From a virus: a DNA stretch of 37,993 bases. The translations under genes were made by a program, and so were the position numbers. This document shows, in pieces, positions 7,396 to 15,630 of this stretch (positions within the stretch are counted from its first letter, which is position 1; each line of letters begins with the position of its first letter). A model generated the notes under the pieces. That model searched no databases. It saw only the letters and a list, made by a program, of their open reading frames with translations, and was not told the DNA's origin. Location: IMG/VR virus record IMGVR_UViG_3300043403_000112, positions 1 to 37,993 of that record; one strand, 5' to 3'.

Positions 7396-9503
7396 CCGCC
7401 AACCTCGCCACCCTCGCCCGCGACCTCCTCGCACCCCCGCCCGCCCCCGACTGCTGGGCGTGGCACCTTCAGCACGTCGCCACCGCGCCGCCGTCCGAAG
7501 GCGATCGCCGTTGGTCGCCGCGTCGCGCTCGGTTGTTTCGGCACTGGCATCACCTGGTCAGTGCGCGCCTGTCGGGCCGCGCGCCCGCGCATGATCCGCA
7601 CGCGGCGCGCGTCGAAGAAATCTGGGTCGTCGCGGGATCACAGATCGGCAAGGATCGCAACTGGGTCAACGCGGTGATGGCCTACGCGATCGACTGCTAC
7701 CCGCGCGCCATTGGATACTTTCTGCCGCGCCACCGCGATCTCGCCAAGATCTTCCGTGGCCGCATCCGTCCGCTGATCGAACGCACGCCGCGCCTGGCGC
7801 GGCACCTGCCGCAGTCCGATGCCGCGCGGCAAGACGCGCTGTCGGTGGCGATGCTCAACGTCGGCGCCGCGCTGATCTACCCGCTGTGCGCCAGCGTCGC
7901 CAACGATCTACGCAGCCATCCGCTGCGCCTCGAATTGTGGAATGAATTCGACATTTTGCCGTCGATTGTTCAGGACGAAGGCGACCCGATACAGCTCGGC
8001 CTCGATCGCATGAAGTCTTATCCGCGTGATCGCCTGGCCGTCGGCGGCACCACGCCGACGCTGATCGACGCGCACGGCTGGCGGCACCTGTGCCTGGGCA
8101 GCCACGAACGCCTGCTGATCCGCTGCCGCACCTGCGACGCGCACGCGTGGATCAATCCCGACCAGCTTGCCCCCGCCGAACCCGACCTGCCCACCGGCGT
8201 GATCCTGGCGCAAGACGCGGCGGTCTGGCGCTGCGCGCGCTGCGACGCTGCGCACACCTCGACGCAGATCGATCAAGCCATCGGCGATGCCACCGACCGC
8301 GACGGATGGACCGCCGCCGGCGGCTGGTGCCCCGGCGCGTGGGAAGTCAGTCAGGACGCGCCCGACGGCCAGTGGACCGCCGCCGCCGACAGCGACGCCG
8401 GCGGACGCATCGCCGTCGTCACGCCGCCCACCACCGCCAAACGCAGCGGCTGGCTGAACAGTCTGTACGCCACCGAAGACATCAGCCTGGGCCGATTCCT
8501 TGCGCATGAACGCGACGCCGCCAACGCCGGCGACAGCGAACAGCGCACACATACCAACACCTGGCGCGCCGAACCGTGGCTGCCGCGCGTCGAACCAGCC
8601 CCCGCCACCGCCGACATCGTCGCCGGATGCGCCGGCGGCTATCCACGTTTCACCACGCCGCCCGGCGCGCTGAAATTGCTGATCAGTTGCGACCAACAAG
8701 GCCAGCAACTCGAACTGTGCTGGTTCCCCTTCGTGGTGCGCGCGTTCGGCGCCTGGGGACGGTCGTGGCTGGTCGATGCCGGCGAAGTCCACGGCTGGGA
8801 CGAACTCGAACAGTTGCAGGCGCGGTCGTGGACGGTCGCCGGCGCCGCGCGCCACGCCGACGCGATCCTGCTCGATGGCGCCAACGGCACCCTGCGCGTG
8901 CGCATCCAGACGTGGTCGGCCGCCGATCCGGCACACCGCCTGGTGCTGCGCGGCGTGCAATTCCTGGCGGTGCCGTGGCTCGAACGCCGCAACACCCAAG
9001 GCCGTGAAAAACGCAACCGCCGCCTGATCGCCGGCGCGCGTGTCTACTCCTACGATTCCACCGCACACAAGAACGAACTCGACGCGCGCCTGCGCAACGG
9101 CAACGCGTGGCTGCTCGACGGTCAACGGCAAACCGACACCGCCGCCGCGCAGACCGCGCTGGCCGCGCACCTGGAAAAAAACAAACGCTTGCCAATCCAC
9201 ACGCCTCCGTGGTCGCTGCCCGACGATCCGCCCGACGCGTACCTCAAATCGCTGACCAGCGAAGAGCGCATCGCCGAAATCAAAACCATCCCCGGCGAAG
9301 GCAAGCGCCCCGTCCTGGTGTGGAAACCCCGCACCGTCTACGACCACCGGGGCCAGGTCACCGTGCGCACCGACACCCACTGGTGGGACTGCGAAGTGCA
9401 GAATCTGGTCGGCGCCGACATCCTCGGCTGGAATCGCCTGCCACCCGCCGGCACCACCACCGCCCCGCGACGCCACTACGGCGCCGTGGGATCTGTCATC
9501 TAA
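7392..9503 (+). CDS. Terminase large subunit, GpA family
   Basis: A 703-residue packaging ATPase-nuclease that cuts concatemers and drives DNA into the prohead. The N-terminal region carries the GpA-type Walker A equivalent WVVAGSQIGKDRNW (about 78-90) followed by AIDCYPRAIGYFLPR. The Walker B position reads LELWNEFD (about 178-186). Paired CRTC and CARC motifs (about 244-290) form the zinc ribbon seen in this family. A nuclease-like C-terminal domain includes LLDGANGT and DCEVQN. Two departures from consensus are notable: Asp follows the Walker A Lys where Thr or Ser is usual, and Asn replaces the first Asp of DExD. The GTG start overlaps the upstream stop. Confidence 0.9.
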   Translation: MTANLATLARDLLAPPPAPDCWAWHLQHVATAPPSEGDRRWSPRRARLFRHWHHLVSARLSGRAPAHDPHAARVEEIWVVAGSQIGKDRNWVNAVMAYAIDCYPRAIGYFLPRHRDLAKIFRGRIRPLIERTPRLARHLPQSDAARQDALSVAMLNVGAALIYPLCASVANDLRSHPLRLELWNEFDILPSIVQDEGDPIQLGLDRMKSYPRDRLAVGGTTPTLIDAHGWRHLCLGSHERLLIRCRTCDAHAWINPDQLAPAEPDLPTGVILAQDAAVWRCARCDAAHTSTQIDQAIGDATDRDGWTAAGGWCPGAWEVSQDAPDGQWTAAADSDAGGRIAVVTPPTTAKRSGWLNSLYATEDISLGRFLAHERDAANAGDSEQRTHTNTWRAEPWLPRVEPAPATADIVAGCAGGYPRFTTPPGALKLLISCDQQGQQLELCWFPFVVRAFGAWGRSWLVDAGEVHGWDELEQLQARSWTVAGAARHADAILLDGANGTLRVRIQTWSAADPAHRLVLRGVQFLAVPWLERRNTQGREKRNRRLIAGARVYSYDSTAHKNELDARLRNGNAWLLDGQRQTDTAAAQTALAAHLEKNKRLPIHTPPWSLPDDPPDAYLKSLTSEERIAEIKTIPGEGKRPVLVWKPRTVYDHRGQVTVRTDTHWWDCEVQNLVGADILGWNRLPPAGTTTAPRRHYGAVGSVI

Positions 9504-9525
9504 CCCCCGCCACCAAGGACACCCC

Positions 9526-9780
9526 ATGGAACCACAAATCCCCAACCGCCTCGCCCGCCAGGGCCGGCCCGCCGCCACCGCGCCCGCGCGCGTCGAATCA
9601 CCAGCGATGCAGGTAATGACCACCGACACCGTCCCGCCGGTCAACTGCCCCAGGTGCGGACGCGGCCAGCAACCGCGCATGCTGCGTCGCCGCCCCGGCG
9701 AGATCGACTGTGCCTGCGCGCTGTGTGGTAAGCCGTTCACCTACCGGCCACCAACGATCCGAGCGACCAACGACGCGTGA
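9526..9780 (+). CDS. Small zinc-ribbon protein
   Basis: An 84-residue protein with a clear AAGGA ribosome-binding site before its ATG. The N-terminus is disordered and Ala/Pro-rich. The C-terminal half has CPRCG, then a basic stretch, then CACALCGKPF, a plausible four-Cys zinc ribbon. It sits between the large terminase and the gpW-like gene, where small accessory packaging proteins occur. No specific family is assigned. Confidence 0.65.
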   Translation: MEPQIPNRLARQGRPAATAPARVESPAMQVMTTDTVPPVNCPRCGRGQQPRMLRRRPGEIDCACALCGKPFTYRPPTIRATNDA

Positions 9781-9788
9781 CTGCCGTC

Positions 9789-9812
9789 TAAATGTGTATT
9801 ACACATTTTGCG
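9789..9812. promoter_or_regulatory. Palindromic element, copy 1 (before gpW-like gene)
   Basis: An AT-rich perfect inverted repeat in the only intergenic gap of this region: arms AAATGTGTA and TACACATTT separated by one T, flanked by a leading T and trailing TGCG. It ends 30 nt before the GTG at 9843. A near copy lies at 15575-15598, again about 35 nt before a structural gene. It may be a phage regulator's operator, part of a late promoter, or an RNA hairpin. The arms resemble CRP half-sites but are three bases too close together. Confidence 0.6.
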
Positions 9813-9842
9813 CGCCGCCCATCAGCCGCCTAGTCTCGCGCC

Positions 9843-10064
9843 GTGGCACGCCCGGCATCTTCGATCCAGGCTGAGATCGACACTCTAGAGACGTTCCTAC
9901 AATCGACGGACGCGCTCTACCAGTCGATCGACGCGAACGGCATCCGCCGAACCATTGATCGCACCGGGGTCTCGACGCGCCTCGACCAGCTCTACGTGCA
10001 GCTCGGTCGCGTGAATGGCAGCGCGCCGATGATCGTGCGCGGCGTCCTCGACGGGCTGCGCTGA
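9843..10064 (+). CDS. gpW-like head-tail joining protein
   Basis: A 73-residue protein in the position lambda uses for gpW, between large terminase and portal. Like gpW it has an N-terminal helix (SSIQAEIDTLETFLQ), a short central strand region with an IRRTIDRTGVS-like segment, and a second helix (STRLDQLYVQLGRVNG). In lambda, gpW completes filled heads so that tails can attach. The GTG start at 9843 has no obvious Shine-Dalgarno. The stop overlaps the portal ATG (TGATG). Length and order fit; sequence similarity is modest. Confidence 0.65.
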   Translation: MARPASSIQAEIDTLETFLQSTDALYQSIDANGIRRTIDRTGVSTRLDQLYVQLGRVNGSAPMIVRGVLDGLR

Positions 10065-11791
10065 TGCCCGCGCGTTCGCGTCTTGGTGTGATGCTGCGAT
10101 CCGCCTGGACTGCGGCGGTGCCGCCGATCGTGCAGCGCGCGGTGCGTGCAACCTGGACAGCACTCAGCAACGTCGCCAGCGCGTACGACGCTACCGATCC
10201 GCGTCGCAAGACGCTGAACACCAAACGCCCCCCGGCTGGAACCGCCAATCAACTTTTGCTCGGCAGCCTGCCCCTGCTGCGCGCGTGGTCGCGCGATCTC
10301 GAACGCCGCAACCCCACCGCGCGCGCCGGCGTCGAAGCCCTCAAAGCGCTGGTCGTCGGCACCGGCATCGCGCTCGAACCGGCCACTGGCGACGAACGCG
10401 TCGACGCCGCGCTCAGCAAGGCGTGGAAAAATTACATCCGCCGCGTCTCGGTCGATGGCCGCGATCTGTACCACCTGCAATCCCTGACCTTCGCCGAAGT
10501 CGTCGTCGCTGGCGAGGGTCTCTGGCGTTTCACCGTCGACCCCGCCTTGGCCGCCGCCGGCCAGATACCCGTGCGCACCATCCTGCTTGAGTCCGAGTGG
10601 ATCTGCGGCACCGGCGCCACGGGCCGCACGGTCGACGGCGTCACCGACATCGGCGGCGTCCTGGTCGACAAGCTGGGCCGTGCGGTGTCCTATCGGCTGC
10701 AAAACCCCGATTTCACCTTGGCCATCACCAGCGAGACCGTCCCCGCCGCCGAAGTCGCGCACATCTTTGAACCGCGCCGCGCCATGCAGTCGCGCGGCGA
10801 GCCGTGGTATTCTCCGCTGATTGAACGCTTGTCTCAGGAAGGCGACCTGATTTCCGCCGAATTGCAGGCCGCGGTCACCGCCTCATCGCTGGGCATCGTG
10901 ATCACCAGTCAGGTGCAGGACCCGCCCGACACCACCGTCAACGGCACCGCCGAAGACCCCGCGCACACCGTGCGCCTGGGCGGCGTCGCGCGCCTGTACC
11001 CCGGCGAAAGCATCGAAGCCTTTTCCCACAACCGCCCCTCACAAGCCATCGCGCCGTTTCGCGCGACGCTGCGCGGCGACATCGCTGCCGCGCTGCGCAT
11101 CCCGCAACGCTACCTCGACCGCGACGTGTCGCGCGCGAACTATTCCAGCATGCGCGCCGACATGCTCGACACCGATCGCCTGCTGGCACCGGTGCGCGAA
11201 TGGTTCGGCCACGCCACCGCTGGCCGCCTCTACCGTGAAGTGCTGCCCTACCTCGCGATCCAGGCCGGCGTCGTGCTGCCGAAGGGCGCCGAAGATCTCT
11301 ACCGCCTGATCCCTGACGGCCAGCCGTACGTCGATCCGTACAAAGACATCCAGGCCGCCGCGATGGCGATCGGCTGCGGTCTCTCGACCTGGGAAAGCGA
11401 AATCGGCAAGCGCGGCGGCGATCGCACCGACGTGTGGAAGCAGCTCGCCAAAGAACGCGACGACGCCGCCAGCCTCGGCCTGGTGCTGGATCTCAGCGGC
11501 ACCAACGCGCCCGCCCCGCAATCGACGGCTGACATCGATCCCGCTGCCGACACCACCGCCACGGCTGACACTACCGCGCCCGCCGACGCAGCCGCACGCC
11601 GCGTGCCGTCGGTCGTCATCCACGCCCCACCAGCCGACCTGCGCCCCGTTGCCGACGCAGTCGCGTCGGTGCTGCGCCACGCGACGCAGACCGCTCCCGT
11701 CATCAATTTCACCGTACCGACGCGCGCGCCGCAGCAGATCGTGCGTGACGCCGACGGACGCATCACCGGAATCAAGGATCACACCCCATGA
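10064..11791 (+). CDS. Portal protein, lambda family
   Basis: A 575-residue portal, the dodecameric ring at one capsid vertex that admits DNA and docks the terminase and tail. Family features are NPTARAGVEALKALVVGTGI near the N-terminus, then DLYHLQSLTFAEVVVAGEGLWRF, ILLESEWI, and the later HIFEPRRAMQSRGEPWYSPLIERL and PQRYLDRDVSRANYSSMRADML blocks, typical of lambda gpB relatives. The C-terminus (from about residue 480) is Asp/Ala/Thr-rich and probably disordered. No fused protease was seen; the protease lies about 4 kb downstream. It is translationally coupled to genes on both sides. Confidence 0.92.
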   Translation: MPARSRLGVMLRSAWTAAVPPIVQRAVRATWTALSNVASAYDATDPRRKTLNTKRPPAGTANQLLLGSLPLLRAWSRDLERRNPTARAGVEALKALVVGTGIALEPATGDERVDAALSKAWKNYIRRVSVDGRDLYHLQSLTFAEVVVAGEGLWRFTVDPALAAAGQIPVRTILLESEWICGTGATGRTVDGVTDIGGVLVDKLGRAVSYRLQNPDFTLAITSETVPAAEVAHIFEPRRAMQSRGEPWYSPLIERLSQEGDLISAELQAAVTASSLGIVITSQVQDPPDTTVNGTAEDPAHTVRLGGVARLYPGESIEAFSHNRPSQAIAPFRATLRGDIAAALRIPQRYLDRDVSRANYSSMRADMLDTDRLLAPVREWFGHATAGRLYREVLPYLAIQAGVVLPKGAEDLYRLIPDGQPYVDPYKDIQAAAMAIGCGLSTWESEIGKRGGDRTDVWKQLAKERDDAASLGLVLDLSGTNAPAPQSTADIDPAADTTATADTTAPADAAARRVPSVVIHAPPADLRPVADAVASVLRHATQTAPVINFTVPTRAPQQIVRDADGRITGIKDHTP

Positions 11792-12228
11792 GCATGTCGA
11801 ACGCCGCCGAAGCGGCCCTGCTGGATCTGTTATTCATCAACACCAACTGGGCAAACGTCGGCGATGCCACCGGTCTGCGCGGTGCGTCGACGGCCGGTTC
11901 GTACTACATCGCGCTGCACACCGCCGATCCCGGCGAGGCCGGCGACCAGACGACCACCGAAGCGACGTACACCAGCTATGCGCGCGTCGCGGTCGCGCGC
12001 ACGGCCGGCGGCTGGACGCGCAGCGTGTCTACCATCAGCAACACCGCGCTGGTGCAGTTCCCGCAATGCACCGGCGGCAGCAACACCCTGACACACTTCT
12101 CGATCGGCGTCGCCGCCAGCGGCGCATCGCAGATCGTTTTGTCAGGCGCGCTGTCGTCTTCGCTGGCCGTCAGCAACGGCATCCAGCCGCAGTTCGCCGC
12201 CGCCGCGCTGACCGCCACGGCCGACTGA
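11788..12228 (+). CDS. Conserved phage virion protein
   Basis: A 146-residue beta-rich protein of a family widespread in phage structural regions, recognisable by YYIALHTADPGEAGDQTTTE, then TYTSYARVAVAR, CTGGSNTLTHFSIGVAASG and LAVSNGIQPQF. Members are often annotated as virion or tail-fibre-associated; the exact role is unproven. It overlaps the portal stop (ATGA). Placement directly after the portal and ahead of the protease is unusual for fibre-type proteins. Confidence 0.7.
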   Translation: MSMSNAAEAALLDLLFINTNWANVGDATGLRGASTAGSYYIALHTADPGEAGDQTTTEATYTSYARVAVARTAGGWTRSVSTISNTALVQFPQCTGGSNTLTHFSIGVAASGASQIVLSGALSSSLAVSNGIQPQFAAAALTATAD

Positions 12229-12232
12229 TCCC

Positions 12233-13087
12233 ATGGCCGGCTTTGGCAGCATCGGCGAGTGGTGCGACGCCATCACCAACGGCCAGGTCGTGCACAGCAC
12301 CTTCCGCAAGGTGCCGTCGCAGAACGGTCCCGGCGCCGGCGGCTGGTGCGACCTGTCGATGGCCGCAGGAAATCCGCCGCCAAATTATTACGCCAGCGAT
12401 CCGTTGGTCGGCGCCACGCTGTCGTCGCTCAAAGGCATCTACCACGGCGTCGATCAGGCGCCGGCGCAGAAGCATCTCGTGGACTTCTCGCTGACGGCGA
12501 CCGTCGCTGCCTTCGTCGGCCAGTTCAAGCTGATGGACTATCTGCTATATTATCCGTTTATTGATCTCGACACGACCGATGCGCAACCGTTCGACAACCC
12601 CATCGCGCTGCCGCGCTACAGCGACGGCAACGGCGTGCTGGCGATGCTGGTGTGCGCCGCTCCCACCACCGGCGGCGGATCGTTTACCTTCGATTACCTC
12701 AACCAGGACGGCGTGGCCAAAACCAGCCCGTCGCAGATCTACAGCGCATCCAGTTACGGCATCACCAACCTGCTGACGCAGCAGCCAGCGATCAGCGGCA
12801 CCGGCGGACCGTTCCTGCAATTGGCCAGCGGCGACACCGGCATCCGTTCGATCACCGGATGGACGAATCTCGTGTCAAACGGCGGACTCGGCACGGCGGT
12901 GCTGGTCAAGCCGCTGGCCGACTTCGCCACGCGTGAGATCGCCACCACCAGCGAACAGACGTTCGTCGATCGCCGTCCTGGACCGCCACGCATCTGGGAC
13001 GGTGCGCATCTCAACCTGATCTGTGCGCCGAATGGTTCGCTGGGCGCCAACACCATCGTCGGCTCCGCGCGCTTCGCGTGGAATTAG
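12233..13087 (+). CDS. Phage structural protein, paralogue 1
   Basis: A 284-residue beta-rich protein of unknown fold. It shares an order of motifs with the next gene: KHLVDF, then QFKLMDYLLYYP, LPRYSDGNGVLAM, a GTGGPFLQLASGDTGIRSI segment and LVKPLADF. The two are probably diverged tandem duplicates that build repeated structures on the virion. It starts four bases after the previous stop, so re-initiation is likely. The closest role guess is a head or neck appendage, based only on location. Confidence 0.6.
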   Translation: MAGFGSIGEWCDAITNGQVVHSTFRKVPSQNGPGAGGWCDLSMAAGNPPPNYYASDPLVGATLSSLKGIYHGVDQAPAQKHLVDFSLTATVAAFVGQFKLMDYLLYYPFIDLDTTDAQPFDNPIALPRYSDGNGVLAMLVCAAPTTGGGSFTFDYLNQDGVAKTSPSQIYSASSYGITNLLTQQPAISGTGGPFLQLASGDTGIRSITGWTNLVSNGGLGTAVLVKPLADFATREIATTSEQTFVDRRPGPPRIWDGAHLNLICAPNGSLGANTIVGSARFAWN

Positions 13088-13099
13088 AAAGAACACCCC

Positions 13100-14257
13100 A
13101 TGGGCTTCACCTCACAAGACGACCTGATCACGCAACTGACCGCCGGCAAATACACGCGCCGCGATCACAGTAAGTCGATCACCCCCGCGCACACCGCCGG
13201 CGGCTGGAACTGTCTGGCCGGACTCGGCGGCTTTCCCAACGCGACGACCTACCCCAACGGCACCGACCTGCTGTGGTCGAACTGCTCCGAGACCGACGGC
13301 GACGGCACCACCGTCTTCGGCATTCCGCACGGCGGCAATCCCGGCGGCACCGCGACCAAGCATCTACTGAACATCGGCGCCTCTCTAGTCGCCGCCACCG
13401 GCGCGCCGTGGCAGGCGAAGCTGGTCGACCTGATGGGCTACTACCGCATGTCAGGTGCCAACGTCACCGGCACCAGCAGCCGCGCGCTAATCAACACCAA
13501 CACCTTCACCGCCAGCAGCAGCAGCGGCCTGCTGCTGACGTACACCAACGATTTCCGCACCTACACCAAAGTGCGCTTCACCACGACGACCACGTTGCCG
13601 ACCGGGCTATCGCTCAATACCGACTACTGGCTGGTCCGCGTCTCGGCGACCACGGCGCGCGTGGCCACCAGTTTCGCCAACGCCATCGCCGCCACGGTCA
13701 TCGCCTTCACCGACGCCGGCACTGGCACGCACACGCTCAACTGCCGCGTCGCGCGCTATGACGGCGCCGGCGTCGAAGCCTTCTTCGTCTCGCAGACTGC
13801 GCCCACCGCCGGTGGTCCGACACTGTCGGCCAGCAGTTACACCAACAGCGCGGGCACTGCTGCCCGCGCGTTCCAGGGTTCGCCGACGTTCGGCGCGGCG
13901 GCTGACGCTTACGCGACGCGCATCATCAACAGCGGTACGGCGGCCGCTGGCCGCTATGGCGCTTTCCTGCCGCGACAGGGGGGCGACGCCGGCATCCTGT
14001 CGGTGGAATCATTCACCTGGTCGGCGGGCACGGCATACACCGGCTCGGGTGTGATCGCACTGTGCCTGGCCAAACCCATCGCGGACATCTCGATCCCCGT
14101 CACCGGCATGTGGTCTGAACGCGACTTGGTCAACCAACTGCCCAGCCTACCCAAGATCGAAGACGGCGCCTGTCTGACGTGGCTGCTGTTCGCAACCGCC
14201 GCGACCAACAACAACAGTCCCTTCACCGGCGCCATCGACGTCGGTTACGGCGGCTGA
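13100..14257 (+). CDS. Phage structural protein, paralogue 2 with nested insertion
   Basis: A 385-residue relative of the preceding protein (KHLLNIGASL, QAKLVDLMGYYRM, VARYDGAGVEAFF, FLPRQGGDAGILSV, LAKPIADI). It is about 100 residues longer because residues about 130-215 insert a separate beta module: TNTFTASSSSG, then TKVRFTTTTTLPTGLSLNTD, YWLVRVSATTARVATSFANA and GTGTHTLN. Such modules recur in phage adhesins. The insertion lies just before the shared RYDG/RYSDG motif. An AAAGAA run precedes the ATG. The C-terminus is Gly-rich. Confidence 0.65.
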   Translation: MGFTSQDDLITQLTAGKYTRRDHSKSITPAHTAGGWNCLAGLGGFPNATTYPNGTDLLWSNCSETDGDGTTVFGIPHGGNPGGTATKHLLNIGASLVAATGAPWQAKLVDLMGYYRMSGANVTGTSSRALINTNTFTASSSSGLLLTYTNDFRTYTKVRFTTTTTLPTGLSLNTDYWLVRVSATTARVATSFANAIAATVIAFTDAGTGTHTLNCRVARYDGAGVEAFFVSQTAPTAGGPTLSASSYTNSAGTAARAFQGSPTFGAAADAYATRIINSGTAAAGRYGAFLPRQGGDAGILSVESFTWSAGTAYTGSGVIALCLAKPIADISIPVTGMWSERDLVNQLPSLPKIEDGACLTWLLFATAATNNNSPFTGAIDVGYGG

Positions 14258-14258
14258 C

Positions 14259-15050
14259 GTGCTGATTGGCAACGGTCTGCGCTTGGCGATGAATCCTGGC
14301 CGCCTGACTGGCGCTGATCAGGCGTATGCCATTGATCGCATGGCATCGTGGAATCGCGGCGACCGCAACTGGTGGGCCGGCGAAGGCTCCGTGCAAGCGG
14401 GCGCCAGCATCGCCAACAAGGACGCCTTCCCCAGCGGCTATCGTCATCCGTATACGTGGCAAATGGCGCCGAAGAATGGCGGCATGGCGTCACGCAATCG
14501 CGCGACCCTGACGCTGACACCCGGCGCGCTCAACGTCGCTGCCGGCATCAACGTCGCCGGCGACGCGACGCTGACGATCACTGCCGGCGCCGCGCAATTG
14601 CAATTGGTCGTCAGCGCCACCGGCACCGCGACGCTGACGTTGACCGGTACCGGCAATCTTGCTGGCGTGCTTGCCGCCGCCGGCACTGCGGCATTGACGC
14701 TGACCGCGACTCCTGCGTTGCTCGGCGCGCTCGCTGGACTGTCTGCAGCCGCCACCGTCACCCTGTCGGGCGCCTCCACGATCCGTGCGATCGGCGCGCT
14801 GGCCGGCGACATCCTTCCCTACGACCCGCTCAGCCCGCAGGGCTTGGCTGACGCGGTCAAGAACATGGCCGTCGACGGCGAATACACCCTGGCCGAAGTC
14901 CTGCGCCTGATCGTCGCCGCCGTCGCCGGAAAAGTCAGCGGCGGACCGGGGTCGCCAGTGTTTCGCGATCTCAACGACACGGTCAACCGCATCACCGGCA
15001 CCGTGGACAGCAACGGCAACCGCAGCGTCGTCACCTACAACGCGGACTGA
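14259..15050 (+). CDS. Phage structural protein with about 20-residue beta repeats
   Basis: A 263-residue protein. After an N-terminal region of about 85 residues come four imperfect repeats of about 20-21 residues built on G-T-A-TLTLTG cores (about 86-185), followed by a C-terminal module (LSPQGLADAVKNMAVDGEYT, AEVLRLIVAAVAGK, FRDLNDTVNRITGTVDSNG) that recurs in many phage structural proteins. The GTG start is one base after the preceding stop region. The repeats suggest a stacked beta shaft. A role in a fibre or head decoration is inference. Confidence 0.65.
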   Translation: MLIGNGLRLAMNPGRLTGADQAYAIDRMASWNRGDRNWWAGEGSVQAGASIANKDAFPSGYRHPYTWQMAPKNGGMASRNRATLTLTPGALNVAAGINVAGDATLTITAGAAQLQLVVSATGTATLTLTGTGNLAGVLAAAGTAALTLTATPALLGALAGLSAAATVTLSGASTIRAIGALAGDILPYDPLSPQGLADAVKNMAVDGEYTLAEVLRLIVAAVAGKVSGGPGSPVFRDLNDTVNRITGTVDSNGNRSVVTYNAD

Positions 15051-15052
15051 TC

Positions 15053-15565
15053 GTGGCCTGGTTCGGCGATTGGCTGGGCGATTGGTTCGGCGATTGGTTC
15101 GGCGCCGGAACCGCGCCGACTGGCGACATCGCCGGCACCACCACCGCATCGTTAACCGGCGGCGCGACGCCCAGCGCTGTCGGCAGCCTCAGCGGTTCTG
15201 CCACCCTGTCACTGACCGGCGTCGACACGACGGGCGACACCGTTACCACGCCCGGCGGTGGCAGCGGACTGGTCTGGATCATCCCGCCCTATCCGCTTGC
15301 GCTGCCAGCCGTCACACCCACCGCGATCGCTTGGATCAGCGGTGCCGCGACCCTGACGCTGCGCGGCACTGCCCATGCGACCGCCACCGCATCGACGCCT
15401 GGAATCGCCGCGCTGTCGCTGTCGCTGACCGGCCGCGCTGCGCCCACCGCGATCGGAAACCTCGCAGGCAGCGGCACGTTGGCCATCTCTGCGCACGCGT
15501 CTGCCGACACCGTTTTCAATGACGACGACGAAGCCCTGTCGCTGTTGCTCGCTCTCGTCGGTTAA
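15053..15565 (+). CDS. Phage structural protein with DWFG and TLTL repeats
   Basis: A 170-residue protein starting from a GTG two bases after the previous stop. It opens with MAWFGDWLGDWFGDWFGAG, a tandem Gly-Asp-Trp-Phe repeat also tandem at DNA level. It continues with beta repeats of the same style as the preceding gene (SLSGSATLSLTG, then AWISGAATLTLRG and LAGSGTLAISA). The two neighbours therefore probably build related parts. The stop lies inside the first copy of a 12-bp tandem duplication. Confidence 0.6.
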   Translation: MAWFGDWLGDWFGDWFGAGTAPTGDIAGTTTASLTGGATPSAVGSLSGSATLSLTGVDTTGDTVTTPGGGSGLVWIIPPYPLALPAVTPTAIAWISGAATLTLRGTAHATATASTPGIAALSLSLTGRAAPTAIGNLAGSGTLAISAHASADTVFNDDDEALSLLLALVG

Positions 15566-15580
15566 ATGGTCGGTTAAATG
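15557..15580. repeat. Tandem 12-bp duplication
   Basis: GTCGGTTAAATG occurs twice without interruption (15557-15568 and 15569-15580). The first copy contains the stop codon of the upstream gene and the second runs into the palindromic element. It could be a slippage product or extra half-sites (each carries TAAATG) for whatever binds the element. Confidence 0.85.
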
Positions 15581-15598
15581 TGCAATACACATTTTGCG
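15575..15598. promoter_or_regulatory. Palindromic element, copy 2 (before protease-capsid gene)
   Basis: A second copy of the element at 9789: arms AAATGTG and CACATTT around CAATA, again flanked by a leading T and trailing TGCG. It ends 32 nt before the ATG at 15631. Outside the 5-base centre the two copies are identical over 19 positions, far more than the surrounding DNA. Both copies precede core virion genes. Confidence 0.6.
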
Positions 15599-15630
15599 AA
15601 CGTCGCGCGGCTTCCCACGATCGGCCACTC

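Noticed and set aside
7908-9740. 610-codon open frame on the - strand across the large terminase
   Set aside because: Antisense shadow with Gly/Arg/Ala-rich composition and no recognisable domain.
9789-9812. CRP binding site
   Set aside because: The half-sites resemble CRP's, but the centre is 5 bases rather than the 8 between TGTG and CACA in the CRP consensus, and copy 2 keeps the short spacing.
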